Translations under genes and position numbers: made by a program
In this document: piece after piece, positions 8,568 through 17,754 of the stretch
Numbering within the stretch: position 1 is the first letter of the stretch
Layout of the letters: every line of letters starts with the position of its first letter
Assembly: GCA_963665015.2 (NCBI GenBank)
Contig: CAXXSY010000003.1
Coordinates: 620,001 to 684,000, forward strand
DNA: 64,000 bases
Direction: 5' to 3'
Source of the DNA: G963662655 sp963665015
GTDB taxonomy: Bacteria; Cloacimonadota; Cloacimonadia; Cloacimonadales; JAIOQZ01
Notes under the pieces: generated by a model
The model's input: only the letters and a program-made list of their open reading frames with translations
Told to the model about the DNA's origin: nothing
The model's database searches: none

Positions 8568-9397
8568 TGAACGCGCGGCGGCCGATCGGGATTTTCGATT
8601 CAGGTGTCGGAGGCCTGACCGTCTTCCGCGAGATCCGTCGTCAGTACCCGCACGAAGACATCGTCTATTTCGGCGATACCGCGCGAGTTCCCTACGGACC
8701 GAAGTCACGCGAAACCGTCATCAACTATTCGATCCAGAACGCGCGATTCCTCTTGCAGCTTGGCGCCAAGATTATCGTCGTCGCCTGCAACACCGCCGCT
8801 TCAGTGGCGCTTCCGGCCTTGCAGAAGAGGTTTCCGGTGCCGGTCATCGGCGTGATCGAGCCCGGCGCGAGGATGGCGGTCGAGGCGACCAGGAATCGCC
8901 GGATTGGCGTGATCGGCACGGAAGGGACGATCCGCAGCCAGGCATACGGACAGGCGATTCACCGGATCGATCCGAATCAGGAAGTTCTCGGCACGGCGTG
9001 TCCGCTCTTCGTACCCCTGGCGGAAGAGGGCTGGGAAGAGCATCCCGTGACCCGCTCGGTGGCGGAGGAGTATCTCGAGAATCTGCTCGGAAGCGGAATC
9101 GACACGCTGGTTCTGGGCTGCACACATTATCCGATCCTTAAAGAAACACTGCAAAAGGTCGTCGGCGAATCGGTCACCCTGATCGACAGCGCGGAGGCGA
9201 TCGCGCATCATCTAAAAAATATTCTCCCCGAGCCACAGCAGTCCGGGGAAGGGCACGACCAGTTTTTTGTCAGCGACAACGAACAGAAATTCGAACAAAT
9301 CGCGAGGAAGATACTACAGAATCATGTCAAACCACTACGAAAAGTCGGACTCGGAGAAACCTGGTTCCTGGAAAATCTGGAACCAGCTTGTCAGTAA
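8564..9397 (+). CDS. murI: glutamate racemase
   Basis: Converts L-glutamate to D-glutamate for peptidoglycan. A 277-residue protein with IGIFDSGVGGLTVFREI at the N-terminus (catalytic Asp), VVACNTAAS (first catalytic Cys) and LGCTHYPIL (second catalytic Cys and His). PYGPKSRE is the substrate loop. Two adjacent ATGs (8564, 8567) are possible. The first overlaps the M42 stop and the second begins MNARRPIG. The coding end overlaps possible upstream starts of the next gene. Confidence 0.95.
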   Translation: MMNARRPIGIFDSGVGGLTVFREIRRQYPHEDIVYFGDTARVPYGPKSRETVINYSIQNARFLLQLGAKIIVVACNTAASVALPALQKRFPVPVIGVIEPGARMAVEATRNRRIGVIGTEGTIRSQAYGQAIHRIDPNQEVLGTACPLFVPLAEEGWEEHPVTRSVAEEYLENLLGSGIDTLVLGCTHYPILKETLQKVVGESVTLIDSAEAIAHHLKNILPEPQQSGEGHDQFFVSDNEQKFEQIARKILQNHVKPLRKVGLGETWFLENLEPACQ

Positions 9398-9410
9398 GGG
9401 GCATGTCACG

Positions 9411-10511
9411 ATGGTCAATTATCCGGTTATCGCGTTCAAAATAGCCAATATCGTGCTGGGCGTCAAGCAGAACGACGTCGTCTCGATCAGCGGCGACATC
9501 CACAATTCGCCGAAAGACGAGGCGATCGAGGACGTGCTGGCGGAGATTCCGCTGGTCGAAGAGTTGGCGCTTGCGGTTCGCAAGAAGAAAGCCTTTCCGG
9601 TGATCGACCTCTCCACGGACAACCTGAAACGGCGCTTCCTCTCGGAAATGCCGGAAGATATCTACGAACTGCCGCTGTCCTACTACACCCGTTGGGTCGA
9701 GGCGATCGATTGCTTCATCGATATCGGCTGGCGCAACATGCCGCAGCTCTACTCCGGGATCGAGGACAAGCTCTTCGGCAAGATCAAGGACTCCACGCAG
9801 GAAATCTGGAACGTGATCAACCGAAAGGGCAAGCGCATCCTCTTCCTCGGATTCCCCACCCATTCGCTGGCGGAGTTTTTCAACCTCGAATACGACAAGC
9901 TTTTGGCGATGTATTTCAAGGGGCTGGACTGCGATTACAACCGCATTATCCACATCTCGGAAGAGCTGAAAAACGAATTGATCCGTCTGGGCGAATTCAA
10001 GCTGGGAACGTACGAAGAGGAGCAGTCGGAGGTCGCGGCGCTGGATATCGCGCTGAACAAGAGCTTTGCCGAATCGATGCCCAGTCATCCGTTCATGGAA
10101 AAGAATCTTGTGTTGCCGGGCGGAAAGCTCGAATTCGAGATCGAGCGCGAACGACTCACGGGCGTGTTCGTAGCCGAAAGTGGTTACTACGCGAATTACA
10201 TGTTCCGCAACATCCGCATCCATTTCGCCGAGGGGAAAGTCTATTACGTCGAATTCGACGCGGGTATCAAGGGTGGCAACAAGTTCCGCAACGCCATCAT
10301 GAACCGTAGCGGAAACTACCGTCTCTGCATCGGGCTCAACGACAAGATCACCGAAAGCACCGGGTACTATCTGTACGATCTGGTGATGCAGGGCAACGTG
10401 GCGATCAAGATGTTCTCCTCATTGGGAGAAGAAATCATCCTGACCACCCGTCGCGTGAAACTCATCACGGAAAACGAAGAACATTTACTGCATGATGTAA
10501 TTTACGGCTAA
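9411..10511 (+). CDS. divergent M29 aminopeptidase-like protein
   Basis: The frame is open from 9267. I prefer the ATG at 9411 (MVNYPVIAFKIANIVLGVK), since AAGG precedes it and M29 proteins begin at this point. The ATG at 9324 is an alternative. The 366-residue product follows the M29 plan: an N-terminal domain with GVKQNDVVSISGDI, and a C-terminal domain with LPGGKLEFEIERE and YRLCIGLNDKITESTGYY. In the family the last motif is followed by a DEK...HIALG metal site. Here it reads DLVMQGNVAIKMF, so the metal-binding His and Glu appear lost. It may be an inactive or repurposed member. It sits between murI and pyrG on the same strand. Confidence 0.6.
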   Translation: MVNYPVIAFKIANIVLGVKQNDVVSISGDIHNSPKDEAIEDVLAEIPLVEELALAVRKKKAFPVIDLSTDNLKRRFLSEMPEDIYELPLSYYTRWVEAIDCFIDIGWRNMPQLYSGIEDKLFGKIKDSTQEIWNVINRKGKRILFLGFPTHSLAEFFNLEYDKLLAMYFKGLDCDYNRIIHISEELKNELIRLGEFKLGTYEEEQSEVAALDIALNKSFAESMPSHPFMEKNLVLPGGKLEFEIERERLTGVFVAESGYYANYMFRNIRIHFAEGKVYYVEFDAGIKGGNKFRNAIMNRSGNYRLCIGLNDKITESTGYYLYDLVMQGNVAIKMFSSLGEEIILTTRRVKLITENEEHLLHDVIYG

Positions 10512-10537
10512 TTTATTGTAAAACAAGGGGATGGGAA

Positions 10538-12157
10538 ATGGCTAAGTATATTTTCGTGATCGGCGGGGTGGTATCCTCGCTGGGTAAGGGAATCGCGTCG
10601 GCAACAACCGGGCTGCTGCTCAAACGAATGGGCTACAAGGTCGGGATGATCAAGCTCGATCCTTATCTGAACGTCGATCCGGGAACGATGAGTCCGTTTC
10701 AGCACGGCGAGGTGTTCGTGACCGACGACGGTGCCGAGACCGACCTCGATCTCGGTCACTACGAGCGCTTCATCGACAAGAGCCTTACAAAGGCGTCCAA
10801 CACGACCGCAGGCAGGATTTACGAAAGCGTGATCGACAAGGAGCGCAAGGGCGTTTATCTGGGCAAGACGGTCCAGGTGATCCCGCACGTGACCAACGAG
10901 ATCATCGCCAACATCCGCAGGCAGGAGTCCGATTGCGATATCATCATCGTCGAGATCGGCGGTACCGTGGGCGACATCGAGAGCCTTCCGTTCCTGGAGG
11001 CGGTTCGTCAACTGCGCCTGGACGTGGGACCGCGCAACAGCCTGTTCGCGTTCCTGACCTACGTTCCGTATGTTCGCGCCGCGGGGGAACTCAAGACCAA
11101 GCCGACCCAGCACAGCGTCTATAAGCTGCGCGAAATCGGTATCCAGCCCGACGTTCTGCTCTGCCGTTCGGAAGAGCCGTTCGACGACAGCATCAAATCC
11201 AAGATCGCGCTCTTCACCAACGTCCCCAAGACGCACGTTATCAACGCCATCGACGCGGATCATATCTACCGCGTACCCATGAACTTTCACGAAGCCGGGC
11301 TACACGAGATCATCTGCCGGAGCCTCGACCTTAAGGAACATCCGATCGATCTCAGCGACTGGCAGGCTTTTCTGGACAACCTTACCGAGTCCGATCGGGA
11401 AGTGACCATCGCGGTCTGCGGGAAGTACGTCGAGCATCAGGACGCCTACAAGAGCGTCGAGCAGGCGCTGATCCACGCCGCCGCATACCACAGGGTAAAG
11501 CCCAGATTCAGTTGGGTCGATACCGAAAAGACCAACCACCGCGAGGATATGGAGAAGACCCTGCGCGAGGTTGACGGTATCCTCGTACCGGGCGGCTTCG
11601 GCGTGCGCGGGATCGACGGGAAAGTCGCCGTGGCACGGTTCGCGCGAGAGAACAACATCCCCTATTTCGGCATCTGCCTTGGCATGCAGGTTGCGGTAAT
11701 CGAATTCTCCAAGAATGTCTGCGGTCTATCCGGCGCCTACAGCGTCGAGTTCGACGAGACCTGCGAGCATCCGGTGATCTCCATGATGGAAGACCAGAAG
11801 TACATGGAGCTGGTGGGCGGAACCATGCGCCTGGGCGCGTACGACTGCCTCTTGAAGCCCGACACCCTGGCGCGGGACATCTACCGGCAGGACATGATCT
11901 CCGAGCGGCACCGGCATCGCTACGAGTTCAACAATGATTATCGTGCAACAATCGAAGAAAACGGCATGAAAATCACCGGAACCACCAAGGAAGACCTGCT
12001 GGTCGAGATCGTGGAAATCCCGGAACATCCGTTCTACATCGGCGTGCAGTTCCATCCGGAATTCAAGTCGCGTCCCAACCGTCCGCAGCCCATCTTCAGA
12101 GAATTCGTCGGCGCGGCGCTCAAGTACAGAGAATCACGCGACAAAGACAACCAATAA
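10538..12157 (+). CDS. pyrG: CTP synthase
   Basis: Makes CTP from UTP, ATP and glutamine. A 539-residue, full-length protein with an N-terminal synthetase domain (FVIGGVVSSLGKGIASA, KLDPYLNVDPGTMSPFQHGE) and a C-terminal class I glutamine amidotransferase domain (GGFGVRG, nucleophile Cys in FGICLGMQ, His-Glu in QFHPEF). AAGGGGATGGGAA precedes the ATG. It lies 26 bp after the M29-like gene and 12 bp before the channel gene. An ordinary housekeeping enzyme with all key residues. Confidence 0.98.
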   Translation: MAKYIFVIGGVVSSLGKGIASATTGLLLKRMGYKVGMIKLDPYLNVDPGTMSPFQHGEVFVTDDGAETDLDLGHYERFIDKSLTKASNTTAGRIYESVIDKERKGVYLGKTVQVIPHVTNEIIANIRRQESDCDIIIVEIGGTVGDIESLPFLEAVRQLRLDVGPRNSLFAFLTYVPYVRAAGELKTKPTQHSVYKLREIGIQPDVLLCRSEEPFDDSIKSKIALFTNVPKTHVINAIDADHIYRVPMNFHEAGLHEIICRSLDLKEHPIDLSDWQAFLDNLTESDREVTIAVCGKYVEHQDAYKSVEQALIHAAAYHRVKPRFSWVDTEKTNHREDMEKTLREVDGILVPGGFGVRGIDGKVAVARFARENNIPYFGICLGMQVAVIEFSKNVCGLSGAYSVEFDETCEHPVISMMEDQKYMELVGGTMRLGAYDCLLKPDTLARDIYRQDMISERHRHRYEFNNDYRATIEENGMKITGTTKEDLLVEIVEIPEHPFYIGVQFHPEFKSRPNRPQPIFREFVGAALKYRESRDKDNQ

Positions 12158-12169
12158 ACGGGAGGTTTC

Positions 12170-13381
12170 ATGACGATCGCGGCAATCGGTGAATGGCTCA
12201 ATATTTCGTTGCAGTACGCGAGAATCGTGGCTGCCGTGGGCGTGCTGCTCCTCTGCTGGATCGTCTATCTGGTCGCGCGCTACATCCTGCTGAAGATCAT
12301 CGACAAGGTGGTCGAAAAGACGAAAACCCACTGGGACGACATCTTCCGCAAACACCGCGTGTTCCGGCGTATGGTTCTGGTCGCGCCGGTCCTGATGCTG
12401 TGGTTTTTCGCCGATCTCTTTCCCGGATTTCAGGCATTCATACAGAAGATATGCATCTCGCTCATCGTCATGATCAGCGTCAGCACCCTCAACGGCGTGC
12501 TCAGCGCCATCGAGGAAATTTATGGCGAACTGCCCGTATCGCGCGAGCGACCCATCAAGGGATTTCTGCAAATCATCAAGCTGATCATGGTGATCTTCGG
12601 TCTGATCGTGATCGTCGGCGTGCTCATCGATCGTTCGCCCATCTATCTGCTCAGCGGTCTCGGCGCCATGACCGCCGTGCTGATCCTCGTGTTCAAGGAC
12701 ACTATCCTGTCGTTCGTCGCCAGCGTGCGTGTATCCACCAACGGTCTGATCAAGATCGGCGACTGGATCAGCTATCCGCAGCACGACGCAGACGGCGAAG
12801 TGATCGACATGGCGCTGCACTCGATCCGCATCCGTAACTGGGACAAGACGATCACTACCATTCCCATGCATAAATTGCTGGACGAATCGTTCAAGAACTG
12901 GCAGGGAATGGTCGAGACCGGCGGAAGGCGCATTATGCGTTCGCTTTCCATCGACATGAACAGCATCAAATTTCTCGACGACGACCTGCTCGGAAGGCTC
13001 TCGAAGGTTCGATTGCTCGAAGACTATCTTCGCGACAAGCAGGCGGAGATCGAAGCGTTCAATCAGCAGTTGAAAAAAGAAACCGGCAAGCAGGGTACCA
13101 GCCGCAGAATGACCAATTTCGGCACATTCCGTGCCTATATCGCGGCGTATCTGAGAAGCCTGCCCGTCATCCGCAAGGACATGACCTTCCTCGTGCGGCA
13201 CCTCGATCCCACGCCGCAGGGGATACCGCTTCAGATCTATGTCTTCACCAATACCACCGAATGGGCGAAATACGAAGCCATCCAGGCCGACATCTTCGAC
13301 CATCTGCTGGCGGTCATATCCGAATTCGACCTGCGCGTCTTCCAGGAACCCTCCGGCTGGGACTGGAGAGGAAGCCGGTAG
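12170..13381 (+). CDS. MscS-family mechanosensitive channel (YbdG-like)
   Basis: A 403-residue inner-membrane channel that releases solutes on osmotic downshift. Hydrophobic segments lie near residues 17-38, 65-83, 90-108 and 145-165. The pore-lining region and beta domain follow, with SGLGAMTAVLILVFKDTILS, then GDWISYPQHDADGEVIDMAL and IRNWDKTITTIPMHKL. The size, the WDDIF N-terminus and a long C-terminal soluble domain with RHLDPTPQGIPLQIYVF are like the YbdG/MscM branch. A GGGAGG ribosome site is present. It follows pyrG closely and is probably co-transcribed. Confidence 0.88.
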   Translation: MTIAAIGEWLNISLQYARIVAAVGVLLLCWIVYLVARYILLKIIDKVVEKTKTHWDDIFRKHRVFRRMVLVAPVLMLWFFADLFPGFQAFIQKICISLIVMISVSTLNGVLSAIEEIYGELPVSRERPIKGFLQIIKLIMVIFGLIVIVGVLIDRSPIYLLSGLGAMTAVLILVFKDTILSFVASVRVSTNGLIKIGDWISYPQHDADGEVIDMALHSIRIRNWDKTITTIPMHKLLDESFKNWQGMVETGGRRIMRSLSIDMNSIKFLDDDLLGRLSKVRLLEDYLRDKQAEIEAFNQQLKKETGKQGTSRRMTNFGTFRAYIAAYLRSLPVIRKDMTFLVRHLDPTPQGIPLQIYVFTNTTEWAKYEAIQADIFDHLLAVISEFDLRVFQEPSGWDWRGSR

Positions 13382-13403
13382 CAGAATTTTTCCAATTATT
13401 GAG

Positions 13404-13590
13404 GCGGGCCTCCCAGACTGTGTGAAAATAGAAACGACACGTTAGCTTTGTTCGATGCTATATGTTTTCCTGCTGTAGGGGCAGGTCTCTGTGTCTGCCC
13501 TTCTCTGAGAGATGCGGACGAGGACGTCCGCGTTCCATGTAGAGAATCGGTCGCGCATTTTCACACGGTCTGTCCGTGTCTGCCCCTTTT
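13404..13590. repeat. interspersed repeat with GCGGACG dyad, copy 1
   Basis: It shares a block of about 43 bp with 44332-44365 (CTTCTCTGAGAGATGCGGAC onward, ending CGTTCCATGTAG), including a GCGGACG-AGGA-CGTCCGC hairpin. Outer parts such as CTGTAGGGGCAGG and TGTCTGCCC also recur there. A shorter inverted relative is at 16994-17034. This fills the 13382-13714 gap, in which I see no gene. Confidence 0.65.
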
Positions 13591-13714
13591 GTATAAGAAC
13601 CGAGAGGCGTCATCCAATCCAAATCCGCAAAATATACGAATAAATTGACGATTCGAAACAGGGGTGTATAGTGCAATTACGATCAAAAGCGCTTACGATC
13701 AAGAAGGAGTTCGG

Positions 13715-14575
13715 ATGGATTATCGTCGCACGATCCAGTGTGCTATCGACTACGTCGAACGGAAACTGACGGGAAAACTCGATCTGGAGATGATCGCCGA
13801 TTTCGCGGGATTCTCGCCGTTCTATTTTCTGCGGATGTTCCGTGCGCACACCGGATTTACACCCAAGGAGTATATTCGTCTGCGGCGACTGTCCAAAGCG
13901 GGGAGGGACTTGCTCTTCACCCGCGATCCGATCCTCCACATCGCCAGAAAGTATGGCTTCGATTCCCAGGCGGCGTTTACCCGTGCGTTCAAGAGGCAGC
14001 ACGAGGTGACCCCGGGGAAAATGAGAAAGACCAGGCATCCGGTCTGTTATTTTGGGCCGATCAATGTCCTGGAACCAACCTATTTTACCAATACAGGAGA
14101 ACATATGAAACCCAAGATCGTTGAACTGAGTGAAATGAAGGTGATTGGTCTCAAGTGCGAAACGACGATGAAAGAAAATACGATCCCGCAGCTATGGGGG
14201 CACTTCAATACGGTCTGCAACCGAGTCCCGAATCGCACGAGCGACCGCTTCGCGCTGGGCATCTGTCCGTATGTGAAGATGGAAGATTTCGACGAGGAGA
14301 CGCCGTTCGAATACATCGCCGGTTACACGGTGGATTCGTTCGACAACGTACCGGAGGACATGGTCGCGTATGTCGTCCCATCCGCCAAGTACGCCGTGTT
14401 TACGCACAGGGGCCCGCTCAACACGTTGCAGGACACCTACAACACCATCTTCAGCAACGCGCTTTCCGAAAACGGAATGGAGCTCGACAGCAAGGATCAG
14501 CTCGAGCTATACGACGACCGCTTCAAGTATGGCGAGCAGGATTCCGAGTTCGATATCTACATCCCGATAAAATAA
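13715..14575 (+). CDS. AraC-type regulator fused to GyrI-like ligand-binding domain
   Basis: The ATG at 13715 is chosen for its AAGGAG site and typical start MDYRRTIQCAIDYVE. Residues 1-105 are an AraC DNA-binding domain with two helix-turn-helices (LEMIADFAGFSPFYFLRMF and ILHIARKYGFDSQAAFTRAF, then VTPGKMRK). Residues 130-286 are a GyrI-like/BmrR effector domain (MKPKIVELSEMKVIGLKCET). Such proteins (Rob/SoxS-like, or BltR-like) sense drugs or other amphipathic ligands and switch on efflux or stress genes. No transporter is adjacent, so the target is unknown. Confidence 0.88.
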   Translation: MDYRRTIQCAIDYVERKLTGKLDLEMIADFAGFSPFYFLRMFRAHTGFTPKEYIRLRRLSKAGRDLLFTRDPILHIARKYGFDSQAAFTRAFKRQHEVTPGKMRKTRHPVCYFGPINVLEPTYFTNTGEHMKPKIVELSEMKVIGLKCETTMKENTIPQLWGHFNTVCNRVPNRTSDRFALGICPYVKMEDFDEETPFEYIAGYTVDSFDNVPEDMVAYVVPSAKYAVFTHRGPLNTLQDTYNTIFSNALSENGMELDSKDQLELYDDRFKYGEQDSEFDIYIPIK

Positions 14576-14594
14576 TCGTTAACGCAAAATTTAC

Positions 14595-14631
14595 GAGGTT
14601 CCATCATCGAGATGGGGCCTCAATTTTTTTT
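14595..14631 (+). terminator. rho-independent terminator after the AraC-type gene
   Basis: Stem GAGG..CCATC / GATGG..CCTC with an ATCGA loop (14595-14621), followed by eight T residues at 14624-14631. Confidence 0.8.
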
Positions 14632-14642
14632 CAACTCATCGT

Positions 14643-14671
14643 TTGACAATTTCCGAGCATTGGAGCAATAT
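14643..14671 (+). promoter_or_regulatory. promoter of the secreted protein at 14720
   Basis: TTGACA (14643-14648) and CAATAT (14666-14671) are separated by exactly 17 bp. The site is 48 bp upstream of an ATG with an AGGAGG site. Confidence 0.55.
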
Positions 14672-14719
14672 ATGCATTATGTATGAATAGAATGAATTTC
14701 CGTAGAACAGGAGGATACT

Positions 14720-16927
14720 ATGAAAAAGACCGTGCTATCAATCGTTTTGATATTCTTGATCCATATGGTGTTTGCGGCATGGAGCGATGACGCGACTGTC
14801 AACAACGTCGTCTGTAATCTCGGGGGCGAACAGGCGATTCCCAAAACCGCGGTCTGCCAGGACGGAACGTTTTACATCGCCTGGTTCTCCAACGACAGCG
14901 GGAATTACGACGTCCGCGCCCAGTACTACGACTACAACGGAAACGAGCAATGGGCGCCCAACGGCATGCTGATCAGCAACCATACCCAGATGACGTGGCT
15001 GACCCAGTGGGATATCTGCTGCGACTCGCAGAACAACCTGATCCTGTCGTTCCAGGACATCCGCAACCACGATAATCCCGACATCTTCGTTTACAAGATC
15101 GGACCCGACGGCAGCTTCATCTGGGGCGACGACGGTATCGCGATCACCGACGACAACATCGCGCACATGGTTCCCACCGTGGCGGCAACCTCCGTGGACA
15201 ACATCATCGTCGCCTGGATCACCGAGGTCGGCATCGGCATGCAGAAGCTATCACCCACCGGCGACCTCGCGGTAACGCCCTATTTCGAGCTGGTCACCGA
15301 TTCGTTGACCTTCACCCACCCGCAGATCGTGCCGGTCGAAAACGACACATTCATCCTGAAATACTACAAGGACACCGGCCCCGCCTGGGCTCCGACTCGG
15401 CACCTGCACGCCATGAAATACTCCGGAGCGTTCGAAGCGGTATGGGATAACGAGTGCAATATCTCGACCCAGGGCGGAATATCCGCCTGGACTCAACATC
15501 TCTCCATCTCGCCAGACAACGAGGGCGGATTCGCGATCTGCTGGAACGACGATCGCGACAGCGACAACATGAGCGAAATCTATGTCCAGTGGGTTCACGG
15601 GGACGGTACCTCCTCATATCCCGACGGCGGCGTGATCGCCTCGGTCAACGATTTCACCCAGGGATTCTATCCCTTCGTCGTGGCGAACCCGGCGGACGAC
15701 AATGTGATGGTCTTCTGGAACGAAATGGACGGCGACCAGAACAATCGCGGGTTGTCCGGACAGAAGTTCGACCAGTCCGGAAACCGCCTCTGGACCGAGC
15801 ACGGGGCTAACCTGATGACCATGGGTGGCGACAACCCCTATCCGTTCGGCGCGCAACCCATAACCAACGACGCCATGACCCTCGAAGTCATGCTGTTCTA
15901 TACGATCAACGCCCCCTCGCCCAACACGGACTACATGAAAGCCATGCGGATCAACGAGGACGGCGAACTGTCCTGGCTCAACGGCTCGGTCTTCGTTTGC
16001 GAGACGCCCAACGACATGGTTCACCCCATCGTGGCAAAGACCAACCAGCAGTACGTATTCGCCACCTGGGAAGACAGCCGTAACGGCACGTCCGATATCT
16101 ACGCGCAGAACCTTTCCTTCGACGGCGTCCCCGGTCCCGTGACATCACCCAGCGGAATCTCTGGAACCGTTACGCTCGACGGTGGCGAAGGCGCGGTCGA
16201 AGATGTCACGATCGCCATTGGCGAGGACACCTACAGCCCGAACAACACCGGTTACTACTACATCCTGCTCGATCCGGGAACCTATACCGTCGATTTCTCG
16301 CTGGATAGCTACGAATCTGCCACGCTTACGGACGTCGTGGTGACCGAAGGCGAGATCAACGAAGGGCAGGACGTCACCCTCACATACATCCCGCCCAGCG
16401 GTATCGCGGGAACCGTCACGCTCGACGGTGGCGAAGGCGCGGTCGAGGATGTCACGATCGCCATCGGAGAGGAGGCGTACAACCCCGATGGAAACGGCGA
16501 TTACTATATCCAGCTTGATCCGGGTACTTATAGCATCGAGTTCTCGCTGGAGGGCTACGAGCCGGTCATGGTCGATGACGTCGTGGTGGTCGAAGGCGTA
16601 ATTGTCTTCGATCTGGACGTCACCCTTGTATTCCATCATTCCACCGGCAACACGGACATCCCGGCACCGGAATTCGGGCTCGCTATCTACCCCAATCCGT
16701 TCAACCCCATGACCAATATCTCGTGGTCGATCCCCGTTCCGGGCGACGTCAGGATCGACATATACGATGTCAGGGGAAGAAAGATCGCTTCCACGACCAG
16801 GTACAACCAGCCTGCGGGTGAGGGTTCCTATACGCTCGACGCCCAAGGTTTCGGAAGCGGTGTTTATTTCGTGAAAATTTGCTCCGGCAGCAACAGCACT
16901 GTGCGTAAGGCTGTGCTGCTGAAATAG
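14720..16927 (+). CDS. large secreted protein with two CarboxypepD_reg-like repeats and sorting domain
   Basis: A 735-residue exported protein. Residues 1-20 are a signal peptide. Residues 25-475 are a repetitive beta-propeller-like region with DGTFYIAWFSNDSGNYDV, FSPDN-like and GGFAICWNDDRDS units. Residues 478-555 and 558-635 are two near-identical copies (SGIxGTVTLDGGEGAVEDVT) of a carboxypeptidase-regulatory-like Ig fold; the DNA of the copies is also similar. Residues 650-735 are the C-terminal sorting domain (YPNPFNPMTNISW, GVYFVKI, ending AVLLK). A strong promoter and AGGAGG site precede it and a terminator follows. Probably surface-anchored or released by a type IX-like route. Function unknown. 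Confidence 0.82.
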   Translation: MKKTVLSIVLIFLIHMVFAAWSDDATVNNVVCNLGGEQAIPKTAVCQDGTFYIAWFSNDSGNYDVRAQYYDYNGNEQWAPNGMLISNHTQMTWLTQWDICCDSQNNLILSFQDIRNHDNPDIFVYKIGPDGSFIWGDDGIAITDDNIAHMVPTVAATSVDNIIVAWITEVGIGMQKLSPTGDLAVTPYFELVTDSLTFTHPQIVPVENDTFILKYYKDTGPAWAPTRHLHAMKYSGAFEAVWDNECNISTQGGISAWTQHLSISPDNEGGFAICWNDDRDSDNMSEIYVQWVHGDGTSSYPDGGVIASVNDFTQGFYPFVVANPADDNVMVFWNEMDGDQNNRGLSGQKFDQSGNRLWTEHGANLMTMGGDNPYPFGAQPITNDAMTLEVMLFYTINAPSPNTDYMKAMRINEDGELSWLNGSVFVCETPNDMVHPIVAKTNQQYVFATWEDSRNGTSDIYAQNLSFDGVPGPVTSPSGISGTVTLDGGEGAVEDVTIAIGEDTYSPNNTGYYYILLDPGTYTVDFSLDSYESATLTDVVVTEGEINEGQDVTLTYIPPSGIAGTVTLDGGEGAVEDVTIAIGEEAYNPDGNGDYYIQLDPGTYSIEFSLEGYEPVMVDDVVVVEGVIVFDLDVTLVFHHSTGNTDIPAPEFGLAIYPNPFNPMTNISWSIPVPGDVRIDIYDVRGRKIASTTRYNQPAGEGSYTLDAQGFGSGVYFVKICSGSNSTVRKAVLLK

Positions 16928-16943
16928 ACCCTCCTCAACAATG

Positions 16944-16975
16944 ACCGCCGACTGAAAGGTCGGCGGTTTTCTTTT
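16944..16975 (+). terminator. rho-independent terminator
   Basis: Perfect 9-bp stem ACCGCCGAC/GTCGGCGGT with a TGAAAG loop, then a TTTTCTTTT run. It ends the secreted-protein transcript at 16927. Confidence 0.88.
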
Positions 16976-16983
16976 ATAACAAA

Positions 16984-17034
16984 CTTCCGAATGTCTGTTC
17001 CCACGGAACGCGGAGATCCCCGTCCGCATTTTGT
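16984..17034. repeat. CTTCCGAATGT word plus inverted fragment of the GCGGACG repeat
   Basis: CTTCCGAATGT at 16984-16994 also occurs near 29167 (inverted), 52659, 63334 and 63361. The following GGAACGCGGAGATCCCCGTC is a degenerate reverse copy of the core found at 13500 and 44332. Confidence 0.45.
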
Positions 17035-17130
17035 TTCCGCACAACACCAGATTTTTCTTGACTATCGATTCTCTTTCCCTATTCTGGTTACAGATGTATT
17101 TGCTGGTTACGCACGTAACAGGGAGGAATC

Positions 17131-17754
17131 ATGAAATGGTTTTACGCTTTCATACTGCTTGTTCTGGCAATCGCTTGCAGTGCCGAGGGCTTCCATGTGT
17201 TGGTCATTGTCGCCAACAACTGGGGCGGCAACGGCATGCTCAATAAAGAATTCTACGAGCGGAATGGGTGGGATGTCACGCTGACCGGCGTTACCCAGAG
17301 CGTCTCGCCCTGCTCCAGCGACCTTCCGACTCTCGAAATGGACATCCTGCTCGACGACATCGACGACATCTCGCCCTACGACTGCATTGCGATCTGGCCC
17401 GCGAGATGGTGGGTCGCGAATCCGTATGGCGACATCATCGGAAGCGATGCCGCGATGAGTCTGCTGCAACAGGCGAATCAGCAGGGCAAGATCATCTGGG
17501 CGACGTGCGCCGGGGGCATTGTCCTGGCTGCGGCTGACGTGATCAACGGACGGCGTATTCAGGGTCAACCGGGCAACAGCAACGAGTTCATCGAAATATA
17601 TGAAGCAGCCGGCGCGACGTACGTGGGACACGCACTGTCGCCGGTCATTGACGGCAACATCGTAACCACCACGCGTGGACAGTTTCTGTGGGAAACCAAT
17701 AATGAAGCGATTATTACTGCATGGAACCGGATGCAAACAGGGAGGGCAAGATGA
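17131..17754 (+). CDS. secreted DJ-1/PfpI-family protein
   Basis: A 207-residue protein with a signal peptide (residues 1-20, ending SAEG), then a class I glutamine-amidotransferase-like fold. VLVIVANNWGGN begins the first strand, YDCIAIWPAR follows, and the nucleophile elbow is WATCAGGIVLAAADVINGRR (Cys126). Most DJ-1/PfpI proteins are cytosolic chaperone/glyoxalase/protease-like enzymes. An exported version is less usual. GGGAGG precedes the ATG. The stop overlaps the start of the next gene (ATGA), so the two are co-expressed. A TTGACT element lies at 17058-17063. The reaction is unknown. Confidence 0.75.
   Translation: MKWFYAFILLVLAIACSAEGFHVLVIVANNWGGNGMLNKEFYERNGWDVTLTGVTQSVSPCSSDLPTLEMDILLDDIDDISPYDCIAIWPARWWVANPYGDIIGSDAAMSLLQQANQQGKIIWATCAGGIVLAAADVINGRRIQGQPGNSNEFIEIYEAAGATYVGHALSPVIDGNIVTTTRGQFLWETNNEAIITAWNRMQTGRAR

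Noticed and set aside
12134..13303. 389-codon minus frame opposite the MscS gene
   Set aside because: Antisense shadow; the plus strand clearly encodes the channel.
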